A stretch of DNA of 64,000 nucleotides from Zobellella endophytica (GCF_003012775.1 NZ_PXYG01000002.1:1-64000); one strand, 5' to 3'; positions 1 through 11,376 are shown, numbered from the stretch's first letter. A program made the numbers and translations. The notes: a model not told the origin generated them from the sequence alone.

Positions 1-44
1 CCCTCCTTGTAAGGGAGGTGCTCTCCCGGCTGAGCTAAGCGTCC
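1..44 (-). tRNA. tRNA-Val(TAC), 3' part missing (window edge)
   Basis: The minus strand reads the acceptor, D-arm and anticodon arm of a valine tRNA, with anticodon TAC in a CCTCCCTTACAAGGAGGG stem-loop. The T-arm and CCA end lie outside the window. Positions 1-44 are identical to 281-324, so the full gene is almost certainly the same as the copy at 249-324. Confidence 0.93.
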
Positions 45-51
45 GGGAATA

Positions 52-127
52 TGGTGGGTCGTGCAGGATTCGAACCTGCGACCAATTGATTAAAAGTCAA
101 CTGCTCTACCAACTGAGCTAACGACCC
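52..127 (-). tRNA. tRNA-Lys(TTT)
   Basis: A 76-nt cloverleaf on the minus strand with anticodon TTT, a GGTTCGAATCC T-arm and encoded CCA. It is identical to the tRNA at 332-407 and belongs to a Lys-Val-Val-Lys-Val tandem cluster downstream of tol-pal-cpoB, the same place as the lysine/valine tRNA cluster of E. coli. Confidence 0.97.
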
Positions 128-135
128 GAAGTTCG

Positions 136-211
136 TGGTGGGTGGTACTGGGATCGAACCAGTGACCCCCTCCTTGTAAGGGAGGTGCTCTCCCGGCTGA
201 GCTAACCACCC
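136..211 (-). tRNA. tRNA-Val(TAC)
   Basis: A 76-nt minus-strand valine tRNA, anticodon TAC, CCA encoded. Its acceptor stem starts GGGTGG rather than the GGACGC of the other valine copies, so it is a sequence variant of the same isoacceptor within the cluster. Confidence 0.97.
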
Positions 212-248
212 ACGAAAACCGGATGCACTTTTGCAAAAGTGCGAAAAC

Positions 249-324
249 TGGTGGACGCTACTGGGATCGAACCAGTGACCCCCTCCTTGTAAGGGAGGTG
301 CTCTCCCGGCTGAGCTAAGCGTCC
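249..324 (-). tRNA. tRNA-Val(TAC)
   Basis: A 76-nt minus-strand valine tRNA, anticodon TAC, CCA encoded, acceptor stem GGACGC/GCGTCC. Its 5' part (281-324) is repeated exactly at 1-44, part of a 127-bp exact duplication with a 280-bp period. Confidence 0.97.
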
Positions 325-331
325 GGGAATA

Positions 332-407
332 TGGTGGGTCGTGCAGGATTCGAACCTGCGACCAATTGATTAAAAGTCAACTGCTCTACCAACTGAGCTA
401 ACGACCC
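332..407 (-). tRNA. tRNA-Lys(TTT)
   Basis: A 76-nt minus-strand lysine tRNA, anticodon TTT, CCA encoded. It is the first gene of the tRNA transcript, about 40 nt downstream of the promoter at 448-475. Confidence 0.97.
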
Positions 408-447
408 TCTGGCCAGGCAGCTGAAGCTGCCCTGCCAACGGCGGCCT

Positions 448-475
448 ATAATACGGATTTAATGGCCGGACGCAA
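448..475 (-). promoter_or_regulatory. sigma-70 promoter of the tRNA cluster
   Basis: On the minus strand a TTGCGT -35 (470-475) and TATTAT -10 (448-453) are separated by 16 bp. The discriminator after the -10 is very GC-rich (AGGCCGCC), as expected of stable-RNA promoters under stringent control. A leader hairpin (about 411-437) follows before the first tRNA. The promoter lies just past the cpoB stop, so the tRNAs can be transcribed independently of tol-pal. Confidence 0.65.
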
Positions 476-553
476 CAGGAAAATTGTCATTTACTACCGT
501 TTGCTTAAGGATCAAGCGACTCTCTCAAAAATCCATCAACATCGTCGCCCGGC

Positions 554-1315
554 CTAGAGTCCGCCCAGATATTCCTGGGCCAAACGGGCCGCGCTGCTGC
601 TGCCGTATTCGCTCAGTACCTGCTCAAAGTACTGCCTGGCCAGGTTGTTGTCCCCCTGCTCCTTGGCGATGACGCCCAGCTTCAGAATCGAGTCGGCTCG
701 CTTGTTGGACGTCTGGTAGGCCTCGACCACCCGGGTAAACTGCGCCTTGGCCTGGTCGAAACGCTGCTGGGCATAGAGCAGCTGCCCCAGCCAGTAATGG
801 GCATTGGGCACATAGGTCGACTGGGGATACTGGGTAATGAAACGGGCGAAAGCGGGGATGGCCGCATCGTAGTCTTTGTCCTGCAGCACCAGGTTGACCG
901 CATTGTCATAGGCCGCCTGCTCGTCGCCACCGGCGGGCGCGGAGGCCTTGCCACCGCCCGAGGCTGCAGCATCCTGCTCGGCGGTGCCCCGCCCGGCGGA
1001 CGCGGCCGGTGCCTGCTGCTGCGCAGCCGCATCCTGTTGCGCCGCCAGCAGGGAACGCTGGCGCTCCACCACCTGCTCCAGGCGATAGCTCTGCTCTTCC
1101 AGCAAGCCGCGCAATTCGCTGACTTCCTGCTGCAGGGCGTTCAGCTGTCGCTGCTGATCGATTTGTGCCTGGCTTCTGGCGTTGAAGGCGCGCTCCAGCT
1201 CGGCCAGGCGATCATTGACGGAACCGCTGCTACCCACGCTGACCACTGGCGCCTGGGCCCATGCCGCTGTGGATAAAACAGCGGCCATCGAAATGGCCGC
1301 TAACTTAATCTTCAT
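554..1315 (-). CDS. cpoB: CpoB (YbgF), Tol-Pal associated periplasmic TPR protein
   Basis: A 253-residue periplasmic protein that in E. coli couples Tol-Pal constriction to PBP1B peptidoglycan synthesis. Residues 1-20 form a signal peptide ending AAWA. Residues about 30-100 are a Q/E/L-rich coiled coil (the trimerisation domain), followed by an Ala/Gly-rich linker and C-terminal tetratricopeptide repeats (about 130-253) that include a YWLGQLLYAQQRFDQA helix pair. It is the last gene of the tol-pal operon, 16 nt downstream of pal. Identification rests on domain order and synteny. Confidence 0.95.
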   Translation of the reverse strand: MKIKLAAISMAAVLSTAAWAQAPVVSVGSSGSVNDRLAELERAFNARSQAQIDQQRQLNALQQEVSELRGLLEEQSYRLEQVVERQRSLLAAQQDAAAQQQAPAASAGRGTAEQDAAASGGGKASAPAGGDEQAAYDNAVNLVLQDKDYDAAIPAFARFITQYPQSTYVPNAHYWLGQLLYAQQRFDQAKAQFTRVVEAYQTSNKRADSILKLGVIAKEQGDNNLARQYFEQVLSEYGSSSAARLAQEYLGGL

Positions 1316-1331
1316 AGGACAGATTCAAACC

Positions 1332-1853
1332 TTAGTAGACCAGAACCGCACGGCGGTTTTTGGAGAAACCGTCTTCGGTGCGAGAGGTATCGATCGGCTT
1401 TTCCTCACCGTAGCTGACGATGGCCAGCTGGGCACCGCTGACACCCAGGCTCTGCAGGTAGCTGGTCACCGCCTTGGCACGACGCTCGCCCAGGGCGATG
1501 TTGTACTCGGGGGTGCCGCGCTCGTCCGCATGGCCTTCGACCAGCACGCTGACGGAGGGGTTGGAACGCAGGAAGCTGGCGTGCGCTTCCAGCACCTGGG
1601 CGTAGTGGCCGGTCACTTCGTCGCGATCGAACTCGAAGTAGATCACGTTTTCACGACGCAGGGCTTCGTACTGCTGACGCATCTGCTCCTCGGCAGACAA
1701 AGCACCGCCGGCGCCGCCGGTTTGCACACCGCCCTGGTAGCTGCCATCGGTGCCGGTCATCGCATCGGAATCACTGGTGGAGCTACATGCAGCCAGGGTC
1801 AACATGGGCAGAGCTACGGCCAGACTCTGAAGCAGTTTTTTCATTTGCATCAT
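1332..1853 (-). CDS. pal: Pal, peptidoglycan-associated outer membrane lipoprotein
   Basis: A 173-residue lipoprotein that anchors the outer membrane to peptidoglycan and is repositioned by TolB/TolA at the septum. The N-terminus carries a lipobox (LTLAAC, lipidated Cys about residue 23), then a Ser/Gly-rich linker. The OmpA-C domain follows, with the peptidoglycan-binding signature VEGHADERGTPEYNIALGER and RRAKAV. It lies 23 nt after tolB. Three in-frame Met codons occur at the start (1853, 1850, 1844); the first follows an AAGGAA ribosome site. Confidence 0.97.
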   Translation of the reverse strand: MMQMKKLLQSLAVALPMLTLAACSSTSDSDAMTGTDGSYQGGVQTGGAGGALSAEEQMRQQYEALRRENVIYFEFDRDEVTGHYAQVLEAHASFLRSNPSVSVLVEGHADERGTPEYNIALGERRAKAVTSYLQSLGVSGAQLAIVSYGEEKPIDTSRTEDGFSKNRRAVLVY

Positions 1854-1876
1854 TTTTCCTTAGATATTGCAACGGT

Positions 1877-3175
1877 TTAGTTTAGGAACGGTGACCATGC
1901 CGGTGCACGAACATCACCGCTTCGTGCTGGCAGCCTGGCCTTGAAGCGACCATCCATAGACACCAGGGACAGCACCTGGCGGCCCTGATAGGTGGTACTA
2001 TAGATGATCATAGTGCCGTTTGGTGCCGGGCTTGGCGATTCATCCAGCTGGGTTTCTGTTAACACCTGCATATGACCGCTATCCAGCTCCTGACGAGCAA
2101 TTCGGTATTGACCCTGAGAACGACTGACCAGCACCAGGCTGTTGCCATCGCCGGTCACACTGGGGCCCAGATTCATGTCGCCCTGGAAAGTCACGCGACG
2201 GGTGTCGCCTGAACCCAGATCGGCCCGGTAGATCTGCGGGCGGCCGCCCCGTTCGGACGCAAAATACAGGGCGCTGCCATCGGCAGACCAGGCGGGCTCG
2301 GTATCGATTGTGCGGTTCTGGGTCACCCTGGTCAACTGCTTGCTGGCAAGATTGAGTACATATATTTCCGGTTGGCCGTCCCGGGACAGTACCAGCGCCA
2401 AACGGCCGCCATCCGGTGACCAGCGCGGTGCGCCGTTGATGCCGGGCTGGGAGCTCACCACCTGGCGTTGCTGGCTGTAGATGTCCTGCACCACTATTTC
2501 GGCCTTCTTGTTTTCGAAGGAAACGTAGGCCAGCTTGCGGCCGTCCGGCGACCAGGAGGGGGACATCAGCGGTTCACGCGAACGCAGCAGTACCTGCTCG
2601 TTGAAACCGTCGTAGTCGGCAATCATCAGCTGGTAGGGATACTCGGCCCCGTGCTGCACGGTGACATAGGCAATCCGGGTCAGGAAGGCGCCCTTGATGC
2701 CGGTCAGTTTCTCGAAAATAATGTCCGCCATGCGGTGGGCGTACTGGCGCAACTGGGCTGCCGGCACGGTGGCACTGCGGCTTTCCAGCAACTGGGCGCC
2801 GTTGCTGTCCAGCACATCGGCCAGCTCGAAGCTGATACGGTACTGATCCCCACCGGCCGGCTCTATGGTGCCTACCACCACCGCCTCGACCTGACGGGAG
2901 CCCCACAGGGCGGGATTCAGCTCGCTGGCCCGTGTCACTCGCTGCGGCAGGGCACTCACCTCCAGCGGACGGAACATGCCGCTGTTGCGCAAGTCGCTGC
3001 CGATCACCGCCGCCAGATCCTGGGGTACGGCACCGCCGCCGGTCCACTGAAAGGGCACCACCGCCACCGGGCGGGCACTGTCGATGCCGCCGGTAATAAT
3101 GATATCCAGTGCTGCCTGAGCCCGCCCTGCGAGCAGGAGCAGCGGCAGCCATAACCACAACCATTTTTTTGTCAT
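1877..3175 (-). CDS. tolB: TolB, Tol-Pal beta-propeller protein
   Basis: A 432-residue periplasmic protein. A signal peptide ends AGRAQA, residues about 23-160 form the TolB N-terminal domain that contacts TolA, and the rest is a six-bladed propeller with repeats such as [27 protein letters not shown] and [15 protein letters not shown]. TolB binds Pal and is released by TolA. I chose the ATG at 3175, spaced 8 nt from GGAG, over an in-frame GTG at 3178 that overlaps the tolA stop; the family start does not separate them cleanly. Confidence 0.96.
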   Translation of the reverse strand: MTKKWLWLWLPLLLLAGRAQAALDIIITGGIDSARPVAVVPFQWTGGGAVPQDLAAVIGSDLRNSGMFRPLEVSALPQRVTRASELNPALWGSRQVEAVVVGTIEPAGGDQYRISFELADVLDSNGAQLLESRSATVPAAQLRQYAHRMADIIFEKLTGIKGAFLTRIAYVTVQHGAEYPYQLMIADYDGFNEQVLLRSREPLMSPSWSPDGRKLAYVSFENKKAEIVVQDIYSQQRQVVSSQPGINGAPRWSPDGGRLALVLSRDGQPEIYVLNLASKQLTRVTQNRTIDTEPAWSADGSALYFASERGGRPQIYRADLGSGDTRRVTFQGDMNLGPSVTGDGNSLVLVSRSQGQYRIARQELDSGHMQVLTETQLDESPSPAPNGTMIIYSTTYQGRQVLSLVSMDGRFKARLPARSGDVRAPAWSPFLN

Positions 3176-3177
3176 CA

Positions 3178-4290
3178 CTAGAGCTCCGGTATCAGCGTCA
3201 AATTCAGGTTTTGTAACTGCTTGCTTACTTCAGGATCCTTGGGCATCGGCAGGGTGCCGGTCTTTCTGATCGCCGTCTGCGCCGAGCGGCAGACCACCGC
3301 ATCCCCCTGCCCTTCGCTGATCCTGAGAATGAGTCCGTCGGCGGCCACCTGCACGCTGATGCGGCACTGCTTGCCTACCATGGTAGGATCAACCAGCCAG
3401 TTGCGCTTGATGGCTGCGATAATCATGCCGGTATAACGATCCACTTCCCCGGCCGACGCCTTGGAAGAGGTCGACCCCGTGGGGCTGGAGCCCATCAGCG
3501 CCTCCAGATCTTTCAACGCCTGCTCCTGTTCCCGCTTTTTCCGCTCGGCGTCCGCCTGTGCCTGTTTCCTGGCTTCCTCCGCCTTGCGCTGCTGTTCGGC
3601 TTCCGCCTGTTTTTTGGCTTCGGCGGCCTTGCGTGCCTCTTCGGCCTTGCGCTGCTGTTCGGCTTCCGCCTGTTTTTTGGCTTCGGCGGCCTTGCGCGCC
3701 TCTTCGGCCTTGCGCTGCTGCTCGGCTTCCGCCTGCTTCCTGGCTTCTTCCGCTTTGCGCTGCTGTTCGGCTTCCGCCTGCTTTTTTGCTTCCTCGGCTT
3801 TACGCGCCTGCTCCGCGGCCGCCTGCTTTCTCGCTTCCTCGGCCTTGCGGGCTTCCTCGGCCTTGCGCGCCTCTTCCGCCTTGCGGGCTTCCTCGGCCTT
3901 GCGCTGCTCGATCACCTGCTGGCGTTCCTGCTCGGCCTGCGCCTGCTGAGCCGCGATGGCCTGCTGTTGCTCCGCCTGCCGCGCCGCCTCTTCCGCCGCC
4001 TTCTGCTGCTCGGCCAGCCGCTCGGCTTCTTCCGCCGCCGCCTGCTCCGCTTCCAGCCTGGCCTGCTCCGAGGCCTGGGCCTCTTGCTGCCGGGCCTGCA
4101 TATCGGCCAGACGCTCGGCCTGGGCCGCCACCAGGCCGTCGTCGATCATGGTGGCTTCGATAATGGATACCGCCTGTGTCGGCCGTTTGGGGGCACTGAA
4201 ATTAATGCCCACCAGCATCACCACCCCGATGGCCAGGTGTAAGGCCAGCGAGACCAGCAACGATTTGCGAATACCGCCTTGCTCGGTCAT
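3178..4290 (-). CDS. tolA: TolA, inner-membrane spanning energy transducer
   Basis: A 370-residue protein linking the TolQR motor to TolB/Pal across the periplasm. A single TM segment (about residues 10-32) anchors it. Residues about 60-265 are an Ala/Glu/Lys/Gln helical rod with near-exact internal repeats ([19 protein letters not shown] units). The C-terminal domain III (about 275-370) holds the two conserved Cys of the fold, in [10 protein letters not shown] and [11 protein letters not shown]. The length is slightly under E. coli TolA (421), the difference being rod length. Start ATG; tolB follows immediately. Confidence 0.95.
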   Translation of the reverse strand: MTEQGGIRKSLLVSLALHLAIGVVMLVGINFSAPKRPTQAVSIIEATMIDDGLVAAQAERLADMQARQQEAQASEQARLEAEQAAAEEAERLAEQQKAAEEAARQAEQQQAIAAQQAQAEQERQQVIEQRKAEEARKAEEARKAEEARKAEEARKQAAAEQARKAEEAKKQAEAEQQRKAEEARKQAEAEQQRKAEEARKAAEAKKQAEAEQQRKAEEARKAAEAKKQAEAEQQRKAEEARKQAQADAERKKREQEQALKDLEALMGSSPTGSTSSKASAGEVDRYTGMIIAAIKRNWLVDPTMVGKQCRISVQVAADGLILRISEGQGDAVVCRSAQTAIRKTGTLPMPKDPEVSKQLQNLNLTLIPEL

Positions 4291-4297
4291 GGGTCCG

Positions 4298-4723
4298 TTA
4301 TTGCTCCGGTTGGGTCATCAGGCCGACGGACGGCACCCCAGCCGCCTTCAGCGTGGCCATCAGCTGGATCACCGCGTCGTAGCGCACATTGGCGTCGCCC
4401 TTCACCACCACCGGTGCCTCGGGGGTGGTCCTCAGCTGGTTCTGCACCATGGACGCCAGCTCCAGCAGGTCGACCGCTTCGTCCCGGCTGTCGCCCACAT
4501 CGAGGAAATAGCGCCCGTCCGCGTCGATGGAGGCCACCAGCGGTTTTTCGCTGTCTTCCGGCAGCATTTCCGCCTCGGCCTGGGGCAGGTCAACCTTGAC
4601 CCCCTGGGTAATGACCGGTGCCGTGGCCATGAAGATGATCAGCAGCACCAGCATCACGTCGATATAGGGAACTACGTTGATTTCGGCGACCCTTTTACGG
4701 CGCCGGCGTTGATACCCATGCAT
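4298..4723 (-). CDS. tolR: TolR, proton-channel subunit of the Tol motor
   Basis: A 141-residue ExbD/TolR protein. A basic N-terminal tail (QRRRRKR) precedes one TM helix with the proton-relay aspartate (NVVPYIDVMLVLLIIFM, Asp22), followed by a periplasmic domain with the VKGDANVRYDAVIQLM segment. It works with TolQ to energise TolA using the proton gradient. Its ATG shares one base with the tolQ TGA, indicating translational coupling. Confidence 0.97.
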   Translation of the reverse strand: MHGYQRRRRKRVAEINVVPYIDVMLVLLIIFMATAPVITQGVKVDLPQAEAEMLPEDSEKPLVASIDADGRYFLDVGDSRDEAVDLLELASMVQNQLRTTPEAPVVVKGDANVRYDAVIQLMATLKAAGVPSVGLMTQPEQ

Positions 4724-5403
4724 CAGTTCGCACCTGTCATCACTTGACGGTTGAGAATGGTTGAGAATTCATCCATGAAGTTGGCCAGGTGGTTTTCCAG
4801 GCGCTCCACCTGGTAGCTGAACCTGTTGTAGGCGATAACCGCCGGAATGGCGGCAAACAAGCCCAGGGCGGTGGCGATCAGGGCTTCGGCAATCCCCGGC
4901 GCCACCATCGACAATGTCGCCTGCTGCACTTCGGCCAGGGCGATAAAAGCGTTCATGATGCCCCAAACGGTACCGAACAGGCCGATATAGGGACTGATGG
5001 AGCCGATGGTGGCCAGCAGCGACAGGTTGGTTTCCAGCCGGTCCACTTCCCGGGACAGCGCAACCCGCATGGTGCGGTAGGTGCCTTCCAGTATGCTGTC
5101 CTGGGCCCGCCCCTGTTTTTGCAGGCGCACAAATTCCTTGAAGCCGGCGTGAAAGATCTGCTCCATGCCGGCCAGGTCATCACGACGGGCGTTGCTTTCA
5201 TGGTAAAGGCGGCTCAGATCGGAACCCGACCAGAACTTGTCCTCGAAATGATCCGCATCGCTGCGTGCCGTGCTCAGCACCTTGCGCCGGTTGATGATCA
5301 GGGCCCAGGACAGAATGGACATGCCCAGCAACAGCAGCATCACCAGCTGAACCAGCAGGCTGGCTTCCAAAAACAACCCGATAAACGAAATTTCAGCGTG
5401 CAC
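4723..5403 (-). CDS. tolQ: TolQ, proton-channel subunit of the Tol motor
   Basis: A 226-residue ExbB/TolQ/MotA-family membrane protein with three predicted TM helices (about residues 14-36, 135-160, 170-195). Conserved segments include [13 protein letters not shown] and [28 protein letters not shown] in TM2/TM3. The start codon is GTG, preceded by GGGAG at about 9 nt, and lies 11 bp inside the 3' end of ybgC, so translation of the two is probably coupled. Confidence 0.96.
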   Translation of the reverse strand: MHAEISFIGLFLEASLLVQLVMLLLLGMSILSWALIINRRKVLSTARSDADHFEDKFWSGSDLSRLYHESNARRDDLAGMEQIFHAGFKEFVRLQKQGRAQDSILEGTYRTMRVALSREVDRLETNLSLLATIGSISPYIGLFGTVWGIMNAFIALAEVQQATLSMVAPGIAEALIATALGLFAAIPAVIAYNRFSYQVERLENHLANFMDEFSTILNRQVMTGAN

Positions 5404-5803
5404 CTGACAATACTCCCATCAGCGGTTCAGGAATGGCAAAAGGTTTCATATGAGCAACCTGGACGCAAGCGATAACCACTTCGCCTCTGGCCAGGCAAAG
5501 GCCGGCATCATCCAGAATTTCCTGCTCAAACACAATAGAGGCACGTTTCAGCATTTTCACCGTCACGGTGACTTTTAATGCATCATTGAAACGTGCAGGA
5601 CGGCGCAGATCCAGCTCCAGCCGCCGCACCACGAAGGCCACGCCGTCGGCCAGCAGCCGGTCCTGCTCCACGCCCCGGGCCCGCAGCCACTCCGTGCGCG
5701 CTCTTTCCATAAATTTCAAATAGTTGGCGTTATAAACGATGCCGCCGGCGTCGGTATCCTCGTAATAGATACGCACCGGCCAATAAAACTGTGTGTCAGA
5801 CAT
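5393..5803 (-). CDS. ybgC: YbgC, hotdog-fold acyl-CoA thioesterase of the tol-pal operon
   Basis: A 136-residue 4-hydroxybenzoyl-CoA-thioesterase-family protein, first gene of the tol-pal operon. The catalytic motif [12 protein letters not shown] is present, with Asp18. The nearby position that is His in E. coli YbgC (VYHASY) is Asn here (VYNANY); this site varies in the family (often Tyr), so loss of activity should not be assumed. The conserved [11 protein letters not shown] helix follows. Its 3' end overlaps tolQ by 11 bp. Confidence 0.93.
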   Translation of the reverse strand: MSDTQFYWPVRIYYEDTDAGGIVYNANYLKFMERARTEWLRARGVEQDRLLADGVAFVVRRLELDLRRPARFNDALKVTVTVKMLKRASIVFEQEILDDAGLCLARGEVVIACVQVAHMKPFAIPEPLMGVLSGAR

Positions 5804-5900
5804 TAACCATCATCGGTCCGGCTGAAAAGATGCGGATACTATACCTGAGTCATATGAGGGAAAGAAGACAAGCCCGGGCCGGCACGACACTGGCTGACCC

Positions 5901-5969
5901 GGGAGCGAAAGCCGGAAGCCGGGTCTGCCCGCCACTCGGTCGACTTCAGGCTTCCGGCTTTCAGCTCCC
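5901..5969. repeat. inverted repeat with AAGCCGGAAGC core downstream of ruvB
   Basis: Arms 5901-5920 and 5949-5969 form a long hairpin directly beyond the ruvB stop. It may help end ruvB transcription, but there is no U-tract. The same core recurs at 8241-8273, 11499-11518 and elsewhere, so I treat it as one member of a dispersed intergenic repeat family. Confidence 0.6.
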
Positions 5970-5970
5970 G

Positions 5971-6978
5971 TCAGGACTCCGGCAGCTCGAAGCCGAAGTG
6001 CAGGTAGGCCCGGGGGGTGGCGATGCGGCCCCGGGGGGTGCGCTGCAAAAAACCCTGTTGGATAAGGTAGGGCTCGATCACGTCCTCGATGGTTTCCTTT
6101 TCTTCGCCGATGGCCGCCGCCAGGTTGTCGAGCCCCACCGGACCGCCCAGGAACTTGTCGAGCACCGCGTGCAGCAACTTGCGATCCATGTAATCAAAGC
6201 CCTGCTTGTCGACATCCAGCATGTCCAGCGCCTGGGTGGCGATGGTGGCGTCGATCGCACCGCTGCCCTTGACCTCGGCGAAGTCCCGCACCCGACGCAG
6301 CAGCCGGTTGGCGATGCGCGGCGTACCCCGGGCCCGGCGCGCCATCTCGAAGGCCCCCTCTTCGCTGATGGTCAGTCCCAGCTTGTCGGCGCTGCGGCTG
6401 ATGATATGGGCCAGATCCGCCACCTGGTAAAACTCCAGCCGTTGCACTATGCCGAAACGGTCACGCAGCGGCGAGGTCAGGGAGCCGGCCCGGGTGGTCG
6501 CGCCCACCAGGGTGAAGGGCGGCAGCTCGAGCTTGATGGAGCGGGCCGCCGGGCCTTCGCCGATCATGATATCGAGCTGGTAGTCTTCCATCGCCGGATA
6601 GAGGATCTCCTCCACCACCGGGCTCAGGCGGTGGATTTCATCGATAAAGAGCACGTCGCCGGGCTCCAGGTTGGTGAGCATGGCCGCCAGATCGCCGGCC
6701 TTTTCCAGCACCGGACCCGAGGTGGTCTTGATGCTCACCCCCATCTCATTGGCGACGATATTGGCGAGGGTGGTCTTGCCGAGGCCGGGCGGGCCGAAGA
6801 TCAGCAGGTGATCCAGCGCCTCTTCCCGCCGGCGGGCCGCCTCGATAAAGATTTCCATCTGGCTGCGCACATGATCCTGGCCGCGGTAGTCGGCCAGCGC
6901 CTTGGGCCGGATGGCCCTGTCGATGGCTTCTTCTTCCCGCCGGGGGGCCGGGTTGATAAAACGGTCCGCTTCTATCAT
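5971..6978 (-). CDS. ruvB: RuvB, Holliday-junction branch-migration ATPase
   Basis: A 335-residue AAA+ motor that drives branch migration with RuvA and hands junctions to RuvC. It has Walker [10 protein letters not shown] (residues 63-70), Walker B LFIDEIHR, the sensor segment [18 protein letters not shown] and a C-terminal winged helix ending in [19 protein letters not shown]. Length matches E. coli RuvB (336). It follows ruvA by 3 nt. Confidence 0.98.
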   Translation of the reverse strand: MIEADRFINPAPRREEEAIDRAIRPKALADYRGQDHVRSQMEIFIEAARRREEALDHLLIFGPPGLGKTTLANIVANEMGVSIKTTSGPVLEKAGDLAAMLTNLEPGDVLFIDEIHRLSPVVEEILYPAMEDYQLDIMIGEGPAARSIKLELPPFTLVGATTRAGSLTSPLRDRFGIVQRLEFYQVADLAHIISRSADKLGLTISEEGAFEMARRARGTPRIANRLLRRVRDFAEVKGSGAIDATIATQALDMLDVDKQGFDYMDRKLLHAVLDKFLGGPVGLDNLAAAIGEEKETIEDVIEPYLIQQGFLQRTPRGRIATPRAYLHFGFELPES

Positions 6979-6981
6979 GAC

Positions 6982-7587
6982 TTATCCCATGCTCCGCAGG
7001 GCTTCCCGGATCAGCTGTTCGGCGTTCATCTCGGGCTTGGCGATTCGCTTCATCGCCTGCTCCGCCTGGGCCGCCTTGTAGCCGAGCGCCAGCAGCGCGG
7101 CCACGGCCTCGTCCCGGGCGCTGTCGGCAAGGACCGCGGACGTCGCCGACTCGGGTGCCGGATTGAACAGGTCATAGCCGCCAAAGCCCTTGAGCCGGTC
7201 GCGCATCTCCACGATCAGCCGCTCGGCGGTCTTCTTGCCCACCCCGGGCAGCTTGACCAGGGCGCCGATTTCGCCCTGCTCCACGTTATGGATAAACTGG
7301 TCGGCGGTCATGCCGGAGAGGATGGCCAGCGCCAGCTTGGGGCCCACGCCGTTGGTCTTGATCAGTTCCCGGAACAGGGCCCGCTCGGTCCTGGTGTTGA
7401 AACCGAACAGCAGCTGGGCGTCTTCCCGCACCACGAAATGGGTGAGCAGGGTCACCGGCTCTCCCGTCTTGGGCAATTCGTAGAAACAGCTCATCGGCAG
7501 GGTGATCTCGTAGCCCACCCCGTTCACATCCAGCAGGATCTCCGGTGCCTGTTTTTCGCTGATGATACCTTTCAACCGACCTATCAC
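6982..7587 (-). CDS. ruvA: RuvA, Holliday-junction recognition subunit
   Basis: A 201-residue protein with an N-terminal OB fold ([12 protein letters not shown]), two helix-hairpin-helix motifs ([19 protein letters not shown] and [19 protein letters not shown]) and a C-terminal domain that contacts RuvB. The start is GTG, supported by a GGGGAG ribosome site 5-8 nt upstream and by the family N-terminus. It lies between ruvC and ruvB in the usual order. Confidence 0.97.
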   Translation of the reverse strand: MIGRLKGIISEKQAPEILLDVNGVGYEITLPMSCFYELPKTGEPVTLLTHFVVREDAQLLFGFNTRTERALFRELIKTNGVGPKLALAILSGMTADQFIHNVEQGEIGALVKLPGVGKKTAERLIVEMRDRLKGFGGYDLFNPAPESATSAVLADSARDEAVAALLALGYKAAQAEQAMKRIAKPEMNAEQLIREALRSMG

Positions 7588-7667
7588 TGGGGCTCCCCGC
7601 TAACCAATTCTGTGTGGCGCAAGCATAATGAATAACTGGATAAATATCCATGCATTGGACACAGGGA

Positions 7668-7711
7668 CTCGGGATTAGAGATTGGGGATTGGACAGTCCC
7701 CAGTCCCCGAT
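7668..7711. repeat. imperfect inverted repeat between ruvC and ruvA
   Basis: A low-complexity GGGGATTGG / AGTCCCCAGTCCCCGA segment can fold into a hairpin (7684-7688 with 7697-7701, plus 7669-7673 with 7706-7710) just beyond the ruvC stop. It has no T-run, so a terminator role is uncertain. Confidence 0.4.
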
Positions 7712-7712
7712 A

Positions 7713-8234
7713 TTACCGCAACCGTCCCCGTACCGTGCCGCGTACCTGGCCGGCCATGCTGATCAGGCCCTGGCGGGTGTGGCCGTGGCACAGGGCCACC
7801 GCCAGGGCATCGGCGGCATCGGCCTGGGGCGTACCAGGCAGGGCCAGCAGCTTGCACACCATATGCTGCACCTGGGCCTTGTCAGCGCCCCCCTGGCCGA
7901 CCACCGCCTGCTTGATCTGACGGGCGGAATACTCCGCCACCTCCAGGCCGGCATTGGCGGCCGCGACGATGGCCGCGCCCCGGGCCTGGCCCAGCTTCAG
8001 CGCCGAGTCCGGGTTGCGCGCCATAAACACCTGTTCGATGGCGAACAGTTCGGGCCGAAACTGCAGAATGATCTCGCTCACCCCGTCGTAGATTTTTTTC
8101 AGCCGGGGCGCCAGCGCGTCATCGGCCATGCGGATGCAGCCCGAGCCGAGGTATTCCATCTTGTTGCCGGCCTGACGCACCACGCCGTAGCCGGTGATGC
8201 GCGAGCCGGGATCGATACCGAGGATAATCGACAT
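7713..8234 (-). CDS. ruvC: RuvC, Holliday-junction resolvase
   Basis: A 173-residue RNase H-fold endonuclease that cleaves Holliday junctions. Acidic catalytic residues are visible in [13 protein letters not shown] (Asp8), [11 protein letters not shown] and the C-terminal [12 protein letters not shown]. Length equals E. coli RuvC (173). It is upstream of ruvA, separated by 125 bp that contain a repeat, so ruvC and ruvAB may be less tightly coupled than in compact operons. Confidence 0.98.
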   Translation of the reverse strand: MSIILGIDPGSRITGYGVVRQAGNKMEYLGSGCIRMADDALAPRLKKIYDGVSEIILQFRPELFAIEQVFMARNPDSALKLGQARGAAIVAAANAGLEVAEYSARQIKQAVVGQGGADKAQVQHMVCKLLALPGTPQADAADALAVALCHGHTRQGLISMAGQVRGTVRGRLR

Positions 8235-8240
8235 ATCAAT

Positions 8241-8410
8241 AAAGCCGGAAGCTGGAAGCTATAAGCTGGAAGCAGATCGAGCCGCTGACTGGAGCAACGC
8301 CACACTTGCAGGGTGGTGACACTAACAGACCCTGACCTATACCAAACCGGCTCTGCCAATCCACCGTCGCCGTCGGGCTGCTTCCAGCTTCAAGCATACC
8401 GCTTACAGCT
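8241..8410. repeat. dispersed repeat pair (GGAAGCTGGAAGC) in inverted orientation
   Basis: Between yebC and ruvC, 8241-8273 holds two copies of an AAGC(C)GGAAGCTGGAAGC unit. An inverted copy lies at 8378-8396 (GCTGCTTCCAGCTTCAAGC), followed by a degenerate one to 8410. The arrangement resembles that at 11499-11640 between aspS and yecE. The interior about 100 bp codes for nothing I can see. Confidence 0.6.
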
Positions 8411-9143
8411 TTTGAGCCAGTTCATCGGAGATCTCGCCGTTGTGGTAGACCTCCTGCACATCGTCCGCGTCCTCGAGCATGTCGATAAGCCGCAGCAGCT
8501 TGGGCGCGGTGTCTTCGTCCAGCTCCGCCTTGGTGGAAGGGATCATGGTCACTTCTGCGTTGTCGGCGGTCAGCCCGCCGGCATCCAGCGCATCCTTGAC
8601 GGCGCCGAACTCGTCCCACAGGGTGTAGACGTCGATGGAGCCGTCATCGTTCACCACCACGTCTTCGGCGCCGGCCTCCAGGGCCGCTTCCATCACCGTC
8701 TCTTCGTCCGCTTCCTGGTAGCTGATCACCCCTTTCTTTTCGAACAAGTAAGCCACCGAGCCGTCGGTGCCCAGGTTGCCGCCGCTTCTGGAGAAGGCAT
8801 GGCGTACCTCGGACACGGTACGGTTGCGGTTGTCGGTCATGCACTCCACCATCACGGCGGTGCCGCCGGGACCGTAGCCTTCGTAGATGATGGTTTCCAG
8901 CACCTGGCCGTCCAGCTCGCCGGCGCCGCGCTTGACCGCCCGGTCGATGGTGTCCCGGGTCATGTTGTTGGACAGCGCCTTGTCGATGGCCGCCCGCAGC
9001 CGGGGGTTGGTGGCCGGATCCGAGCCGCCCTCGCGGGAGGCGGTGCTCAGCTCACGGATCAGCTTGGTGAAGATCTTGCCGCGCTTGGCATCCTGGGCCG
9101 CCTTGCGGTGCTTGATATTGGCCCATTTACTATGACCTGCCAT
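8403..9143 (-). CDS. yebC: YebC/TACO1-family protein
   Basis: A 246-residue YebC family protein, which begins [23 protein letters not shown] as nearly all members do. Members have been studied as transcriptional regulators and, more recently, as factors that relieve ribosome stalling. Domain I (1-80), domain II and the C-terminal acidic domain are all present at normal length. It sits between nudB and ruvC, the common gammaproteobacterial order, and its start overlaps the nudB 3' end by 14 bp. Confidence 0.96.
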   Translation of the reverse strand: MAGHSKWANIKHRKAAQDAKRGKIFTKLIRELSTASREGGSDPATNPRLRAAIDKALSNNMTRDTIDRAVKRGAGELDGQVLETIIYEGYGPGGTAVMVECMTDNRNRTVSEVRHAFSRSGGNLGTDGSVAYLFEKKGVISYQEADEETVMEAALEAGAEDVVVNDDGSIDVYTLWDEFGAVKDALDAGGLTADNAEVTMIPSTKAELDEDTAPKLLRLIDMLEDADDVQEVYHNGEISDELAQKL

Positions 9144-9591
9144 AAGTCTCTGCTCCGTTGTTCTTGCGGTTAATCAGCCTGCCGATGGCGTCCCTGTTGG
9201 TCCAGGAGCTGGCGGTGCGCATGGCTTCTTCCAGCGGCAGCCAGCGTTGGGTCAGGTGTTCGCTCAACTGCACCTCGAGCGGTGCAGGCAGGCACAAACA
9301 AAATTCGTATTCCCAGTTATGGGTGACCCCCGGGCGGTAGCGATGCCGCCAGCGGGGATAGATTTCGAAGCGCACCCGGTGGCCGGTTTCCACCAGTTGC
9401 AGGCCGTGGTCGAGCCGCAGGCCGGTTTCCTCTTCCAGCTCGCGCTCGGCGGCCTGGCGGCGACGCTCCCCCGGCTCCAGGCTGCCGGTGACCGACTGCC
9501 AGAAGTCCGGGTTATCCTTGCGCTGCAGCAGCAGCACCTGGTCCTCGGTATGGATGAGGACCAGCACCGATTCCGGGTGCTTCCAGGCCAC
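9130..9591 (-). CDS. nudB: NudB, dihydroneopterin triphosphate diphosphatase
   Basis: A 153-residue Nudix hydrolase with the Nudix box in [20 protein letters not shown] followed by TGL (glycine and REL-EE residues intact). In E. coli the aspS-nudB-yebC-ruvC order is the same and NudB removes pyrophosphate from dihydroneopterin triphosphate in folate synthesis. The start codon is GTG, 4 nt after the aspS stop, and the N-terminus [14 protein letters not shown] matches the family. Confidence 0.93.
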   Translation of the reverse strand: MAWKHPESVLVLIHTEDQVLLLQRKDNPDFWQSVTGSLEPGERRRQAAERELEEETGLRLDHGLQLVETGHRVRFEIYPRWRHRYRPGVTHNWEYEFCLCLPAPLEVQLSEHLTQRWLPLEEAMRTASSWTNRDAIGRLINRKNNGAETYGRS

Positions 9592-9594
9592 GCC

Positions 9595-11376
<1,782 letters not shown>

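Noticed and set aside
3540-3960. CRISPR-like tandem DNA repeats
   Set aside because: The repeats are in frame inside tolA, have no unique spacers and encode the known helical rod.
5791-7635. 614-residue plus-strand ORF
   Set aside because: It is antisense to ruvA and ruvB, whose protein motifs are unmistakable; the long frame is a by-product of high GC, and its His/Gly/Gln-rich composition is typical of such shadows.
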